DNA from: Rhodobiaceae bacterium
Lineage (GTDB): Bacteria; Pseudomonadota; Alphaproteobacteria; Rhizobiales; Aestuariivirgaceae
Direction of reading: 5' to 3'
DNA: 57,384 nucleotides
NCBI GenBank assembly: GCA_009885825.1
Contig: VFJY01000080.1
Span: forward strand, 1 to 57,384
The translations under genes were made by a program, and so were the position numbers. Each line of letters opens with the position of its first letter. The stretch's first letter is position 1. Under the pieces are notes generated by a model that saw only the letters and a program-made list of their open reading frames with translations, did no database searches and was not told the DNA's origin. Shown in pieces: positions 16,993-24,626 of this stretch.

Positions 16993-17930
16993 CCTTGGAT
17001 CGCGCCAGCATTGAAGCAACCGCCAGGCGCATCGCGCCCTTCATTCGCAAAACACCTGTGATGGATATTGTGGTGCCAGGCCTGTCAAAACCCGTGTGTC
17101 TCAAGCTTGAGCAGCTGCAGCATACCGGCAGCTTCAAGGCGCGCGGCGCTTTTTCCAATCTTGTTGGCGCCAATGTCCCGAAAGCCGGCGTCGTCGCTGC
17201 GTCGGGCGGCAACCATGGTGCCGCAGTCGCCTATGCCGCAGGGGTCTTAGGCTTGCCTGCGCTCATATTCGTGCCCAGCATTTCATCGCCAGCCAAGGTC
17301 GCCCGCATCGCCAGCTATGGGGCAACCATTGTCCAGGAAGGCGCCAACTATCAGGAGTGCCTGGGACTTTGTGAAACCTATGCCAAACAATCAGGCGCCA
17401 TGGACATTCATGCCTACAACACCGAAGTAACCCTGAACGGACCCGGAACCCTGGCCCGTGAACTTGAAGAACAAGCCCCGGCGCTTGATACAATTCTCAT
17501 CGCCGTTGGCGGCGGCGGATTAATTGGCGGCATGGCGAGTTGGTATCAATCCGGAGCCAAAATCATTGGCGTTGAGCCTGCGACCTGCAATGCCTTGCAC
17601 GCAGCGCTCGGCGCTGGCGCGCCTCTTGCAATCAAACCCTCCGGTCTCGCAGCCGATAGCCTGGGGGCCAGCTCGGCCGGAACCCTGATGTTTCCCATCG
17701 CCCAAGACCACGTGGATCACGTGATCCTCATCAGTGACGATGATATCAGGAATGCCCAGCGCTTTCTCTGGACCACCTCACAGATTGTCACCGAACCGGG
17801 CGGTGCTGCGGCCTTCGCCAGCCTGCTCAGTGGGCGCTATAAACCAGACAGGGATGAGCGTGTCGGCATCATTGTCTGCGGTGCCAACACGCCCCTGGAA
17901 ACATTCAACACGCTCATGGCCACGGCTTAG
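16989..17930 (+). CDS. PLP-dependent serine/threonine dehydratase-like protein
   Basis: This fold type II PLP enzyme (313 residues) has the Schiff-base lysine in LQHTGSFKARGAFSNL, the substrate loop ASGGNHGAAVAYAA, and the phosphate-binding tetraglycine VGGGGLIGGMASW. There is no regulatory ACT domain, so it is more likely catabolic or a racemase/hydroxyaspartate-type enzyme than biosynthetic IlvA. It is the third gene of a tightly coupled operon with a flavin oxidoreductase and a PdxY-like kinase. Its last bases overlap the convergent small gene at 17927. Confidence 0.85.
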   Translation: MTLDRASIEATARRIAPFIRKTPVMDIVVPGLSKPVCLKLEQLQHTGSFKARGAFSNLVGANVPKAGVVAASGGNHGAAVAYAAGVLGLPALIFVPSISSPAKVARIASYGATIVQEGANYQECLGLCETYAKQSGAMDIHAYNTEVTLNGPGTLARELEEQAPALDTILIAVGGGGLIGGMASWYQSGAKIIGVEPATCNALHAALGAGAPLAIKPSGLAADSLGASSAGTLMFPIAQDHVDHVILISDDDIRNAQRFLWTTSQIVTEPGGAAAFASLLSGRYKPDRDERVGIIVCGANTPLETFNTLMATA

Positions 17931-18127
17931 AAAATCCTGTTGCGATGCATGATGCTCATCAGCCGCGCGTGTTCGCGGGCCAGCCGCAATTCATCGCGCA
18001 TGCGTTGAACATCCCGCGGATCAGCATTTGAGTGCTGCGGATTGTGAAGCAGGCGATTGAGCTTTTTGGCAAAGTCCTTTGCATCACCGAGGGCTGAAAA
18101 AAATAGGTCTGATCTTAACGAAACCAT
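17927..18127 (-). CDS. Small helical protein, unknown function
   Basis: This is a 66-residue soluble, charged protein, probably mostly helical (AKDFAKKLNRLL; RDVQRMRDELRLAREHARLM), with no cysteine or signal peptide. I recognise no family. GGAGA five bases before ATG 18127 is a good ribosome site and the main evidence that it is real. It overlaps the convergent dehydratase gene by four bases and is preceded by a ~300-base leader region with a tiny ORF and several hairpins. Confidence 0.55.
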   Translation of the reverse strand: MVSLRSDLFFSALGDAKDFAKKLNRLLHNPQHSNADPRDVQRMRDELRLAREHARLMSIMHRNRIF

Positions 18128-18305
18128 GTGGGTCTCCTTCGCCAGAGGCGATAGTCATCGCGACAGCGTCAATGAGTCATGGCGACTGGAGCCCACAAAC
18201 AGATGCGGCTCAGAACGCCTGACAGTGAATAATGTTGATGTGTGGTTGGCGCCTCAGGCGCGTTTAACGCTATCTACCAAGGCCCAAGCCTTGATAGCTC
18301 AGGGA

Positions 18306-18332
18306 TCAGCAGCGCGTAGTGGTCCTTGTCAT
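18306..18332 (-). CDS. Eight-residue leader ORF
   Basis: A perfect AGGAG (18339-18343 in complement) lies six bases before an ATG that opens the peptide MTRTTTRC and then stops. Four of its eight residues are Thr and two are Arg. Downstream on the same strand come a stem-loop around GCCTTGG (18267-18299) and a GCGCC-TGA-GGCGC hairpin (18249-18261), before the small gene at 18127. The layout is that of an attenuation leader, but no downstream biosynthetic gene explains it. A chance ORF cannot be excluded. Confidence 0.35.
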   Translation of the reverse strand: MTRTTTRC

Positions 18333-18433
18333 GGTGATCTCCTGTTCAGTTGCAATTGCGCCTCGCTACTAACCGCGGATTAGAAATTTGGCAAGGCCAG
18401 ATTAGAAAAATTTGAGCCCCTGTTGCCAGGAGG

Positions 18434-20296
18434 TCACATCAACGCCTTGGTCATCACCCGCGACATGCGCTGCGCAAAGCCCGTGGGGTCGGTCACCGGT
18501 TCACCCTCAAGCACTTGCGCCTGATCCAGCAACAGCTGCGCTGCATCCGCCAGCGATATTGAACGGCCGCCAGAATCGGCAACCCTGCTCAGGGCAATGA
18601 TCAGGGGATGATCCGCATTGATTTCCAGAACCGGCGCGCTCACCCTCACGCCTGAATCCTGCTGCCGCGACAGAAGCTTCTCCAAGGTGCGGTCCAAATC
18701 CCCATCCGCCACCAGACACACGGCGCTGTCCGTCAGCCGCTTGGAATTACGCACATCCTTAACCTGCACGCCGAGCGCTTCCTTCATCGCCACAATAAGC
18801 TTGGCGGTTACCCCGTCTGCCTCGTCGTTTTTCTCCGGCGCGTCCTTCAGCGGAATGAGGTCAAGATCGGCGGCACCCTGCGTCACCGATTTGAACGGCT
18901 TGCCATCAAAGCCCATGGCGGTTCGAACCCAGAACGAATCAACCGGATCAGTCAGCAACAGCACCTCGATGTCCCGCGCCTTGTAGCCCTCAAGCTGCGG
19001 ACTGGCGGAGGCTTTCAACGCATCCTCCCCGGCGAGATAATAGATGGCCGTCTGGTTTTCCTTCAGTCCCGCGACGTAGTCTTTCAGCAGCACAGCCGCT
19101 GATTTCGTTGTCCTGAATTTGGCGACTTCAAACAACTGGTCCCGGTGCGCCATGTCTTCATAGAGGCCCTCCTTGATGACCGGTCCAAAAACCTCCCAAA
19201 TCTTGGCAAAGTTTTCAGGGTCATTCCTGGCGCACTTCTTGAGTTCGTTCAAAACCTTGTTCGTGACAGCCTTGCGAATGGCCGCCACTTGCGGATTGTT
19301 CTGCAGCATTTCACGCGACAGGTTGAGCGGCATGTCTTCAGAATCAATAATGCCCCGCACGAACCGCAAATAGGCCGGCAGCAAATGCGCGTCGTCAGCG
19401 ATATAGACGCGCTTCACATACAGTTTTTGCCGGCCCTTGCGCTCCGGATCGTAGAGGTCAAGCGGGCGCTCGGCGGGGATGTAGAGCAGAACCGTGTATT
19501 CATGCCGCCCCTCGGCCCGGTAATGAATGGTCAAGGCCGGGTCCGCATAGGCTCCCGAAATATGCCCGAAGAACTCCTTGTGCTGTTCTGGCGTCACGTC
19601 CGCTTTTGCCCGGGTCCAGATGGCATTGGCCGTGTTGATCTGGGTTGGGTCTTCCTTGCCGTCAGCCAGCATGATGGGGTGGCCGATATGGTCCGAATAG
19701 GCGCAAACCACCCGTTCTATTTTCCGGCCGTCAAGAAACTCCGAGGCGTCATCCTTGAGATGGAGGGTAATTATGGTTCCCCGCGTTGCTTTTTTTGCGG
19801 GCTTGACCGTGAACGTGCCTGCCCCATCGGAGGCCCACATGAACGCCTCGTCGCTGCCGGCTTTCCGCGACACCACTTCGACCCGGTTGGCCACAATGAA
19901 GGCCGAGTAGAAGCCAACGCCGAATTGACCAATAAGATTCAACCCCTGGCCAGCCTTCTCCACAAAAGCCTGGGTGCCCGATTTGGCAATGGTGCCAAGA
20001 TTGTCGATCAGTTCGTCTTCGCTCATGCCAATGCCGCTGTCGGCGATAGCCAGGGTCTTGGCTTTCTTGTCCGGCGCGATGACGATGCTGAGCAGCGGCG
20101 TGTCCGCCAGCAGCTTGGGTTTCTTGATGGCCTCATAGCGCAGCTTGTCCAGTGCGTCCGCCCCATTGGAAATGAGCTCGCGCAGGAAAACATCCCGGTC
20201 AGAATAGACCGAATGCACCATGAGCTGCAGAAGCTTCGCAACTTCAGCCTGAAACTCATGTGGCCTGTCGATTTTCTTTCTCGCCGCCTTGCCCAT
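18434..20296 (-). CDS. htpG: Molecular chaperone HtpG (Hsp90)
   Basis: HtpG is the bacterial Hsp90, an ATP-driven homodimeric chaperone of the cytosol. The N-terminal ATPase is clear: FQAEVAKLLQLMVHSVYSDR, ELISNGADALDKLRY, ADSGIGMSEDELIDNLGTIA, and QFGVGFYSAFIV. The middle domain holds RGIIDSEDMPLNLSREMLQ. The length of 620 residues is normal. The start MGKAARKK at 20296 fits the family. A heat-shock-like promoter lies just upstream on this strand. Confidence 0.97.
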   Translation of the reverse strand: MGKAARKKIDRPHEFQAEVAKLLQLMVHSVYSDRDVFLRELISNGADALDKLRYEAIKKPKLLADTPLLSIVIAPDKKAKTLAIADSGIGMSEDELIDNLGTIAKSGTQAFVEKAGQGLNLIGQFGVGFYSAFIVANRVEVVSRKAGSDEAFMWASDGAGTFTVKPAKKATRGTIITLHLKDDASEFLDGRKIERVVCAYSDHIGHPIMLADGKEDPTQINTANAIWTRAKADVTPEQHKEFFGHISGAYADPALTIHYRAEGRHEYTVLLYIPAERPLDLYDPERKGRQKLYVKRVYIADDAHLLPAYLRFVRGIIDSEDMPLNLSREMLQNNPQVAAIRKAVTNKVLNELKKCARNDPENFAKIWEVFGPVIKEGLYEDMAHRDQLFEVAKFRTTKSAAVLLKDYVAGLKENQTAIYYLAGEDALKASASPQLEGYKARDIEVLLLTDPVDSFWVRTAMGFDGKPFKSVTQGAADLDLIPLKDAPEKNDEADGVTAKLIVAMKEALGVQVKDVRNSKRLTDSAVCLVADGDLDRTLEKLLSRQQDSGVRVSAPVLEINADHPLIIALSRVADSGGRSISLADAAQLLLDQAQVLEGEPVTDPTGFAQRMSRVMTKALM

Positions 20297-20322
20297 CGCC
20301 GCCCCAACAATAAGATGCCCCT

Positions 20323-20352
20323 TATACCGGGTGTCACAAGAGCGGGTTCAAG
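20323..20352 (-). promoter_or_regulatory. Heat-shock (RpoH-type) promoter for htpG
   Basis: On the minus strand CTTGAA (20347-20352) and CCCGGTATA (20323-20331) are separated by 15 bases, resembling the alphaproteobacterial sigma-32 pattern. Transcription would start about 20 bases before the htpG ATG. The -35 region looks like a tRNA T-arm by chance (GGTTCAAGTCC on the plus strand), but no cloverleaf surrounds it. Confidence 0.4.
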
Positions 20353-20429
20353 TCCAGCAAAAAAATGCGACCGGTGATGAACCAGTCGCAGAAATACACA
20401 ATTCATACAAACAAACATTAGTTTTGGGG

Positions 20430-20499
20430 GGCCCGGCCGAACAAGAAGCTCCGGGGGGCTGGGGGGCTGAGATAACCGACGCTCAACTCCAGCCGGGCC
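20430..20499. other. G-rich structured intergenic element
   Basis: The 368 bases between htpG and the VOC gene hold a perfect 8-base inverted repeat, GGCCCGGC (20430-20437) and GCCGGGCC (20492-20499). Between and beside the arms are three runs of six G residues, two of them in a tandem GGGGGGCT. This could fold as a stem with a G-quadruplex-prone loop. Neither transcription direction nor function can be read. I see nothing else in this intergenic stretch apart from the htpG promoter. Confidence 0.3.
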
Positions 20500-20664
20500 T
20501 TAGAGGCAACATCATCAATATTACCCGCCATGTTGGCGAAGGCTTGATGTAATTGCGGCAAAACTGCGAAATCTTGTCTTGCGGTCGCGGTCCATCAAAC
20601 CTCTTCGAACGTTAGGCATAATTGCGTGACGGAGGTAAGACGCTTATGCAAAGCGAAGGTCACA

Positions 20665-21057
20665 ATGCAGAATATCTCCGCCATAACTGTGGTCGTTCCC
20701 GACTATGACGAGGCGATCGCGTTTTATGTGGGGAAGTTGGGGTTTGGTCTCAAGGAAGACACCCTGCTGTCCGAAGCCAAACGCTGGGTTGTCGTCACGC
20801 CACCCGGCGCCACCGAAACCGGATTGTTGCTTGCCAAGGCTGAAGACGGCGAACAAACGCGCTCTATTGGCAATCAAGCCGGCGGCCGGGTTTTCCTCTT
20901 TCTTGAAACCGGTGACTTTGATGGGGATTACAAGAGATACCACGCGGCGGGCGTTGAGTTCCTCGAACAACCGCGCTCAGAAGCCTATGGCAAAGTTGTG
21001 GTTTTCCGTGATCCTTTCGGCAACAAATGGGACCTGATCGCACCGCTTGCCAAATAG
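20665..21057 (+). CDS. VOC (glyoxalase/bleomycin resistance) family protein
   Basis: This is a 130-residue vicinal-oxygen-chelate protein. It has the betaalphabetabetabeta start ISAITVVVPDYDEAIAFYVGKLGF, and the C-terminal VVVFRDPFGNKWDLIAPL is typical of single-domain members that bind a metal or small ligand as dimers. ATG 20665 with AAGG just upstream is chosen over an open frame beginning at 20626. The substrate is unknown. The closely following DUF2794 gene may be cotranscribed. Confidence 0.85.
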   Translation: MQNISAITVVVPDYDEAIAFYVGKLGFGLKEDTLLSEAKRWVVVTPPGATETGLLLAKAEDGEQTRSIGNQAGGRVFLFLETGDFDGDYKRYHAAGVEFLEQPRSEAYGKVVVFRDPFGNKWDLIAPLAK

Positions 21058-21087
21058 CCCGTCCGGGTTCATCATCGCCGGGTCGTC

Positions 21088-21486
21088 ATGGAGGAGAAGC
21101 GCCGGTTGAGTGACGGGGAACCCATAATTCCATTTCCATATTCCGGGCGTCAGCCGCGAGGCGGCGCCCAGTGGTTCAGTCCACCCCGGCAAATCGCTTT
21201 CGACCGCAAAGAACTCAATTTGATTCTTAACCTCTATGGCATGCATGTGGCCCGGGGTGAGTGGCGGGACTATGCCATGGATTTCAGCGAAGATATGGCA
21301 ACCTTCTGCATCTTCCGAAGATCCAGCGAACAACCCCTCTACCGCATCGTGAAAAATCCGGCCCTTGCCCGCAGACAAGGCCTCTACGCCGTGATCGCCC
21401 AGGGGGGCCTCATCCTCAAGCGCGGCCATGACCTCGCCCAGGTTCTCAGGGTTCTGGTCGGCAAGCCGCGCCTCGCCATCTCATAA
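21088..21486 (+). CDS. DUF2794 domain protein
   Basis: This is a 132-residue soluble protein of the alphaproteobacterial DUF2794 family. Recognisable parts are QIAFDRKELNLILNLYGMHV, GEWRDYAMDFSEDMATFCIF, and RRSSEQPLYRIVKNPALAR. No function is established. Its stop codon lies inside the A-run of the terminator that serves the opposite gene, so the two convergent genes share a very tight junction. Confidence 0.85.
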   Translation: MEEKRRLSDGEPIIPFPYSGRQPRGGAQWFSPPRQIAFDRKELNLILNLYGMHVARGEWRDYAMDFSEDMATFCIFRRSSEQPLYRIVKNPALARRQGLYAVIAQGGLILKRGHDLAQVLRVLVGKPRLAIS

Positions 21487-21511
21487 AAAAACCCGGGTGT
21501 TTCCACCCGGG
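21485..21511 (-). terminator. Intrinsic terminator of the BI-1 gene
   Basis: A perfect 8-base stem (CCCGGGTG / CACCCGGG, 21492-21499 and 21504-21511) with a 4-base loop is followed on the minus strand by seven T residues. It ends the leftward BI-1 transcript 26 bases after its stop. The T-run overlaps the stop codon of the DUF2794 gene on the other strand. Confidence 0.9.
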
Positions 21512-21536
21512 GCCGTAACTCTGGAAGCTCCGAAAC

Positions 21537-22259
21537 TTACTCGTCGCGCATGATGCCCATGATGTTCAGGATGTGAACAAACAGGGTGACAAAGCTGCCA
21601 TAAAGGGCAAAGGCGCCGAATATGGATTTGCTCTTGGCAACGCCTGTCGAGTCACCCTCGGCATACATTTCCTTGATCATCTGCGTTTCATAGGCCGTAA
21701 TGCCTGAGAACAGCAGAACGGTGACAACCGATGTAATGAGGCTCATCATTGAGCTTTGGACAAAGAACACATTGACCAGCATGGCAATGATGATGCCTAT
21801 GGACGCCATCATGAAGAATGTGCCAAAGCCCGAAAGGTCGCGCTTGGTCACATAACCCGCCAGGCTCGTGCCGCCGAAGGTCAAAGCCGAGATGAGGAAA
21901 GCCCGGTAAACCATGCCCGAATCAAGGCCGAGGTAATGACCAACCATTGGGGCAATCATCAGGCCCCAGAGGGCGCAGTAACCCCAATAGGCCGCGTGGG
22001 CCACCGTGGCGTTACCTGAAAAAATCAGGCGCGGCGCAAAAAAGCCAAGGCCCAAAGTGGCGATGAACAATACCCACTTAAGCGAGTAAACCGTGGCAAG
22101 CGCCGCAGGGTTTGCGGCGACCGCCATAACGATGATGGCGGTAAAAGCCACGCCAAGAGCCATATAATTGTAAACACCCATCATATAGGACCGCAAACCC
22201 TGATCAATCTGGGCCTGTGCGCCGGTTCTAACTTGGGTCTGGTATCTCGTATCAGCCAT
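21537..22259 (-). CDS. Bax inhibitor-1/YccA family membrane protein
   Basis: This is a 240-residue polytopic membrane protein with seven hydrophobic segments. BI-1 features include GLRSYMMGVYNYMALGVAFT, FGGTSLAGYVTKRDLSGFG, and VLLFSGITAYETQMIKEMY. Family members act as pH-sensitive calcium leak channels or interact with FtsH. ATG 22259 is used because GGAGGAGG sits six bases upstream. An intrinsic terminator follows, making it a single-gene transcript. Confidence 0.92.
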   Translation of the reverse strand: MADTRYQTQVRTGAQAQIDQGLRSYMMGVYNYMALGVAFTAIIVMAVAANPAALATVYSLKWVLFIATLGLGFFAPRLIFSGNATVAHAAYWGYCALWGLMIAPMVGHYLGLDSGMVYRAFLISALTFGGTSLAGYVTKRDLSGFGTFFMMASIGIIIAMLVNVFFVQSSMMSLITSVVTVLLFSGITAYETQMIKEMYAEGDSTGVAKSKSIFGAFALYGSFVTLFVHILNIMGIMRDE

Positions 22260-22323
22260 AAAAACCTCCTCCAATTAAAATCTTGGCCTAGATATGGGGT
22301 GGGCCGAAGCCTTCGTCAAGCTA

Positions 22324-22620
22324 TCATGTCTTGGCAAAACTATCCATTTTTCGGGCCAGCGCCATGTCCTTGGCGGTAACGCCGCCTGCTGAGTGGGTGG
22401 CAAGGGTCACCTCCACCCGGCCATAGACGTTGGCCCATTCCGGGTGATGGTCCGTCTTTTCGGCAAAAAGTGCCACCCGGCTCATCCACCCCCAGGCTTG
22501 GCTGAAAGACTTGAACTGATAGGTCTTGGTTATGGCATCGCGGCCCCTCACCTCGGCCCAGCCCTCCAGATCACTTAAAACCTTGGTTCGCTCAAGCCCA
22601 GCCAAAAGCTGGTCGGTCAC
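22324..22620 (-). CDS. phhB: 4a-hydroxytetrahydrobiopterin dehydratase
   Basis: PhhB/PCD dehydrates pterin-4a-carbinolamine during tetrahydrobiopterin recycling; orphan copies may serve molybdopterin metabolism. The 98-residue protein has the catalytic histidine cluster EKTDHHPEWANVYGRVEVTL and ends with LTTHSAGG-like ATHSAGGVTAKDMALA. The start is GTG 22620, overlapping the stop of thpR (GTGA). No phenylalanine hydroxylase gene is nearby. Confidence 0.95.
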   Translation of the reverse strand: MTDQLLAGLERTKVLSDLEGWAEVRGRDAITKTYQFKSFSQAWGWMSRVALFAEKTDHHPEWANVYGRVEVTLATHSAGGVTAKDMALARKMDSFAKT

Positions 22621-23159
22621 GCCATCGCCTGCAGATTGAAGGATTCTTCAACAGCATAGGGCCCGCCACCCCGGGTTGGCCGCGAGGAAAACAACACAAA
22701 TCGGCTCACCTCGAACACCCGGCTACGATAGAGGCTGTGGGAGACTACAAACCGTTCAAGGCTCAGCAGATCGGGCTCCCGCAGCCGGGCCAAGGTGACA
22801 TGGGGCACAAATTTCCGCTGCTCCGCCGAAAGGCCCAAAACCTGCGCAATCCGCTCATGAATGGACTGTAAACGCCGAAGTTCGGCGCTTTCTTCAACGG
22901 CGCTATAAAGCGTATGGGGTTTGTTTCCCCCCATCACATCCACGCCCTTCAGGCGCAGCGAAAAGGGCCTGGCTTCAACGCCATCAAGCTCATAGGCAAT
23001 TTCCCGCGCCAGCCCCACGTCAATATCGCCAATAAAACGCAGCGTGATATGGAAGGACTCACGGTCGATCCAGCGGGCGCCAATAACGCCGCCCTTCATG
23101 ATGTCGAGGTCAAAGGAAACATCGGCGGGAATTTCAACACCGGTAAACAGTCTGGGCAT
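22617..23159 (-). CDS. thpR: RNA 2',3'-cyclic phosphodiesterase (2H family)
   Basis: ThpR hydrolyses RNA 2',3'-cyclic phosphates to 2'-phosphates and also shows RNA ligase activity in vitro. The 180-residue protein carries the two HxTx motifs of the 2H phosphoesterases: His37 in ESFHITLRFIG and His120 in KFVPHVTLARL. It begins MPRLFTGVEIP. ATG 23159 is preferred because AAGG lies nine bases before it. It is coupled to phhB by a GTGA overlap. Confidence 0.93.
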   Translation of the reverse strand: MPRLFTGVEIPADVSFDLDIMKGGVIGARWIDRESFHITLRFIGDIDVGLAREIAYELDGVEARPFSLRLKGVDVMGGNKPHTLYSAVEESAELRRLQSIHERIAQVLGLSAEQRKFVPHVTLARLREPDLLSLERFVVSHSLYRSRVFEVSRFVLFSSRPTRGGGPYAVEESFNLQAMA

Positions 23160-23235
23160 GGCGGGCATCCTTGTTGATGAAGGGTGTCTCGGAACGCGGA
23201 AACTAGGCTATCGTGATTCTCTGGCTTGCCAAGCC

Positions 23236-23859
23236 TTATTTTAGCAACACCTTCTGAATTAATTCCTCCACCTTCGGCATGATTCTTGTGACGATTTCGT
23301 CAACGCCCCGGGAATTTGGGTGAATTCCATCGGCTTGGTTAAGATTTGGCAAAGCCGCAACCCCATCCAGATAGAACGGATAAAGCAGGGCGTCATATTT
23401 CTTGGAAAGCGCGGGATAGAGCCCGTCAAAGCGGACCGTATAGTCCGGCCCCATATTGGGCGGCGCCCGCATGCCCAATAGGAGCACGGGCAATCCGCGC
23501 GCCTTGGCCTCGGCCATGATCCCGTCAAGGGCCGCTTCCGTTTGACCAATATCAAGCCCGCGAAGCGCGTCATTGGCGCCCAGTTCAACAATGAGGCCAT
23601 TTACGTCGTCAGTCAGCGCCCAGTCCAGCCGCGCCAAACCATTGGCGGCCGTGTCTCCCGAAACGCCCCCATTGATAATGCTGAGATCGGGATATTTGGC
23701 CTTCAACGCCGTTTCAAGCCTGGCGGGAAAAGCTTCAGATGGCAAAAGCCCAAGCCCCGCCGTCAAACTGTCCCCCAGTGCCAGGAGAACAACCGGTTTC
23801 GAAAAAGCCGCCGGGGTGAGAGCGAGGAAGGCGGCAACAAGAATGATCAGTCGGAGCAT
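23236..23859 (-). CDS. tesA: Periplasmic arylesterase / lysophospholipase (TesA-like, SGNH)
   Basis: This is a 207-residue SGNH/GDSL hydrolase that cleaves acyl esters or thioesters. The signal peptide is MLRLIILVAAFLALTPAAFS. Block I is LLALGDSLTAGLGL (nucleophile Ser), then VNGGVSGDT-like INGGVSGDTAANG, LGANDALRG (block III) and DGIHPNSRG (Asp-His). The ATG at 23859 gives a clean signal peptide, although the frame is open to 23928. It is divergent from ybbA-ybbP, an arrangement shared with E. coli tesA and ybbA. Confidence 0.9.
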   Translation of the reverse strand: MLRLIILVAAFLALTPAAFSKPVVLLALGDSLTAGLGLLPSEAFPARLETALKAKYPDLSIINGGVSGDTAANGLARLDWALTDDVNGLIVELGANDALRGLDIGQTEAALDGIMAEAKARGLPVLLLGMRAPPNMGPDYTVRFDGLYPALSKKYDALLYPFYLDGVAALPNLNQADGIHPNSRGVDEIVTRIMPKVEELIQKVLLK

Positions 23860-23942
23860 TCCACCAGAAATAGGCACTCTGCCACAAATTCTCAAGATAA
23901 GTTCACTCGACAAATCATCTGCCCTCACCCATTTGTAAGCCC

Positions 23943-24626
23943 ATGGCCCACCACGCAGTTTCCCTTCAACACATCACCCTCACACTGCCAAGCCGCGCCG
24001 GAGCGGTCGAAATTCTGCGGGGCGTTGATCTCAGCGTCAATACTGGAGAGGCCATTGGCATTGTTGGCCCATCCGGCTCCGGAAAGACATCGCTTCTCAT
24101 GTTAATAGCCGGTCTTGAGCGGGCAACTTCGGGAACGATCGAAGTTGCAGGCGTGTCACTCATCGATAAGAACGAGGATGCGCTTGCCCGTTTCCGGCGC
24201 GACACCATCGGCATCATATTCCAGTCCTTCCATCTCATCCCCACCATGACGGCGCTGGAAAACGTGGCCATCCCGCTGGAGTTCAAAGGCGTTTCCAATG
24301 CGCTGCAGATCGCAAAAGACAAACTGGACCGCGTTGGATTGGGCCATCGCTTGACCCACTACCCCGGCCAGCTTTCAGGCGGCGAACAGCAGCGTGTCGC
24401 CATTGCCCGCGCTTTGGCTTCTGGCGCCAGCCTGTTGCTGGCCGATGAACCCACCGGAAATCTCGATCAAGAAACCGGCGACCAGATCATCAACTTGCTC
24501 TTTGAGCTGAAAGAGCAGCATGCCGCCTCGCTGCTGTTAATCACCCACGACCGCGCCCTGGCCCGGCGCTGTGACCGCATCGCCGAGGTGCGCGATGGCC
24601 GCATCATTTCCGGCAATCATCCATGA
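23943..24626 (+). CDS. ybbA: ABC transporter ATP-binding protein YbbA-like
   Basis: This 227-residue ATPase belongs to the LolD/MacB class of mechanotransmission exporters. It shows Walker [13 protein letters not shown], signature [15 protein letters not shown], Walker [13 protein letters not shown] and the switch His in [10 protein letters not shown]. Its stop overlaps the start of the permease gene (ATGA). The divergent tesA gene and the adjoining large FtsX-type permease identify it as the YbbA-YbbP system, linked to envelope lipid handling. Confidence 0.93.
   Translation: MAHHAVSLQHITLTLPSRAGAVEILRGVDLSVNTGEAIGIVGPSGSGKTSLLMLIAGLERATSGTIEVAGVSLIDKNEDALARFRRDTIGIIFQSFHLIPTMTALENVAIPLEFKGVSNALQIAKDKLDRVGLGHRLTHYPGQLSGGEQQRVAIARALASGASLLLADEPTGNLDQETGDQIINLLFELKEQHAASLLLITHDRALARRCDRIAEVRDGRIISGNHP

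Noticed and set aside
20310-20360. tRNA-like fragment (T-arm sequence GGTTCAAGTCC)
   Set aside because: The T-stem has a mismatch, there is no acceptor stem, D-arm or CCA end, and the same bases are better explained as the -35 of an htpG promoter on the minus strand.
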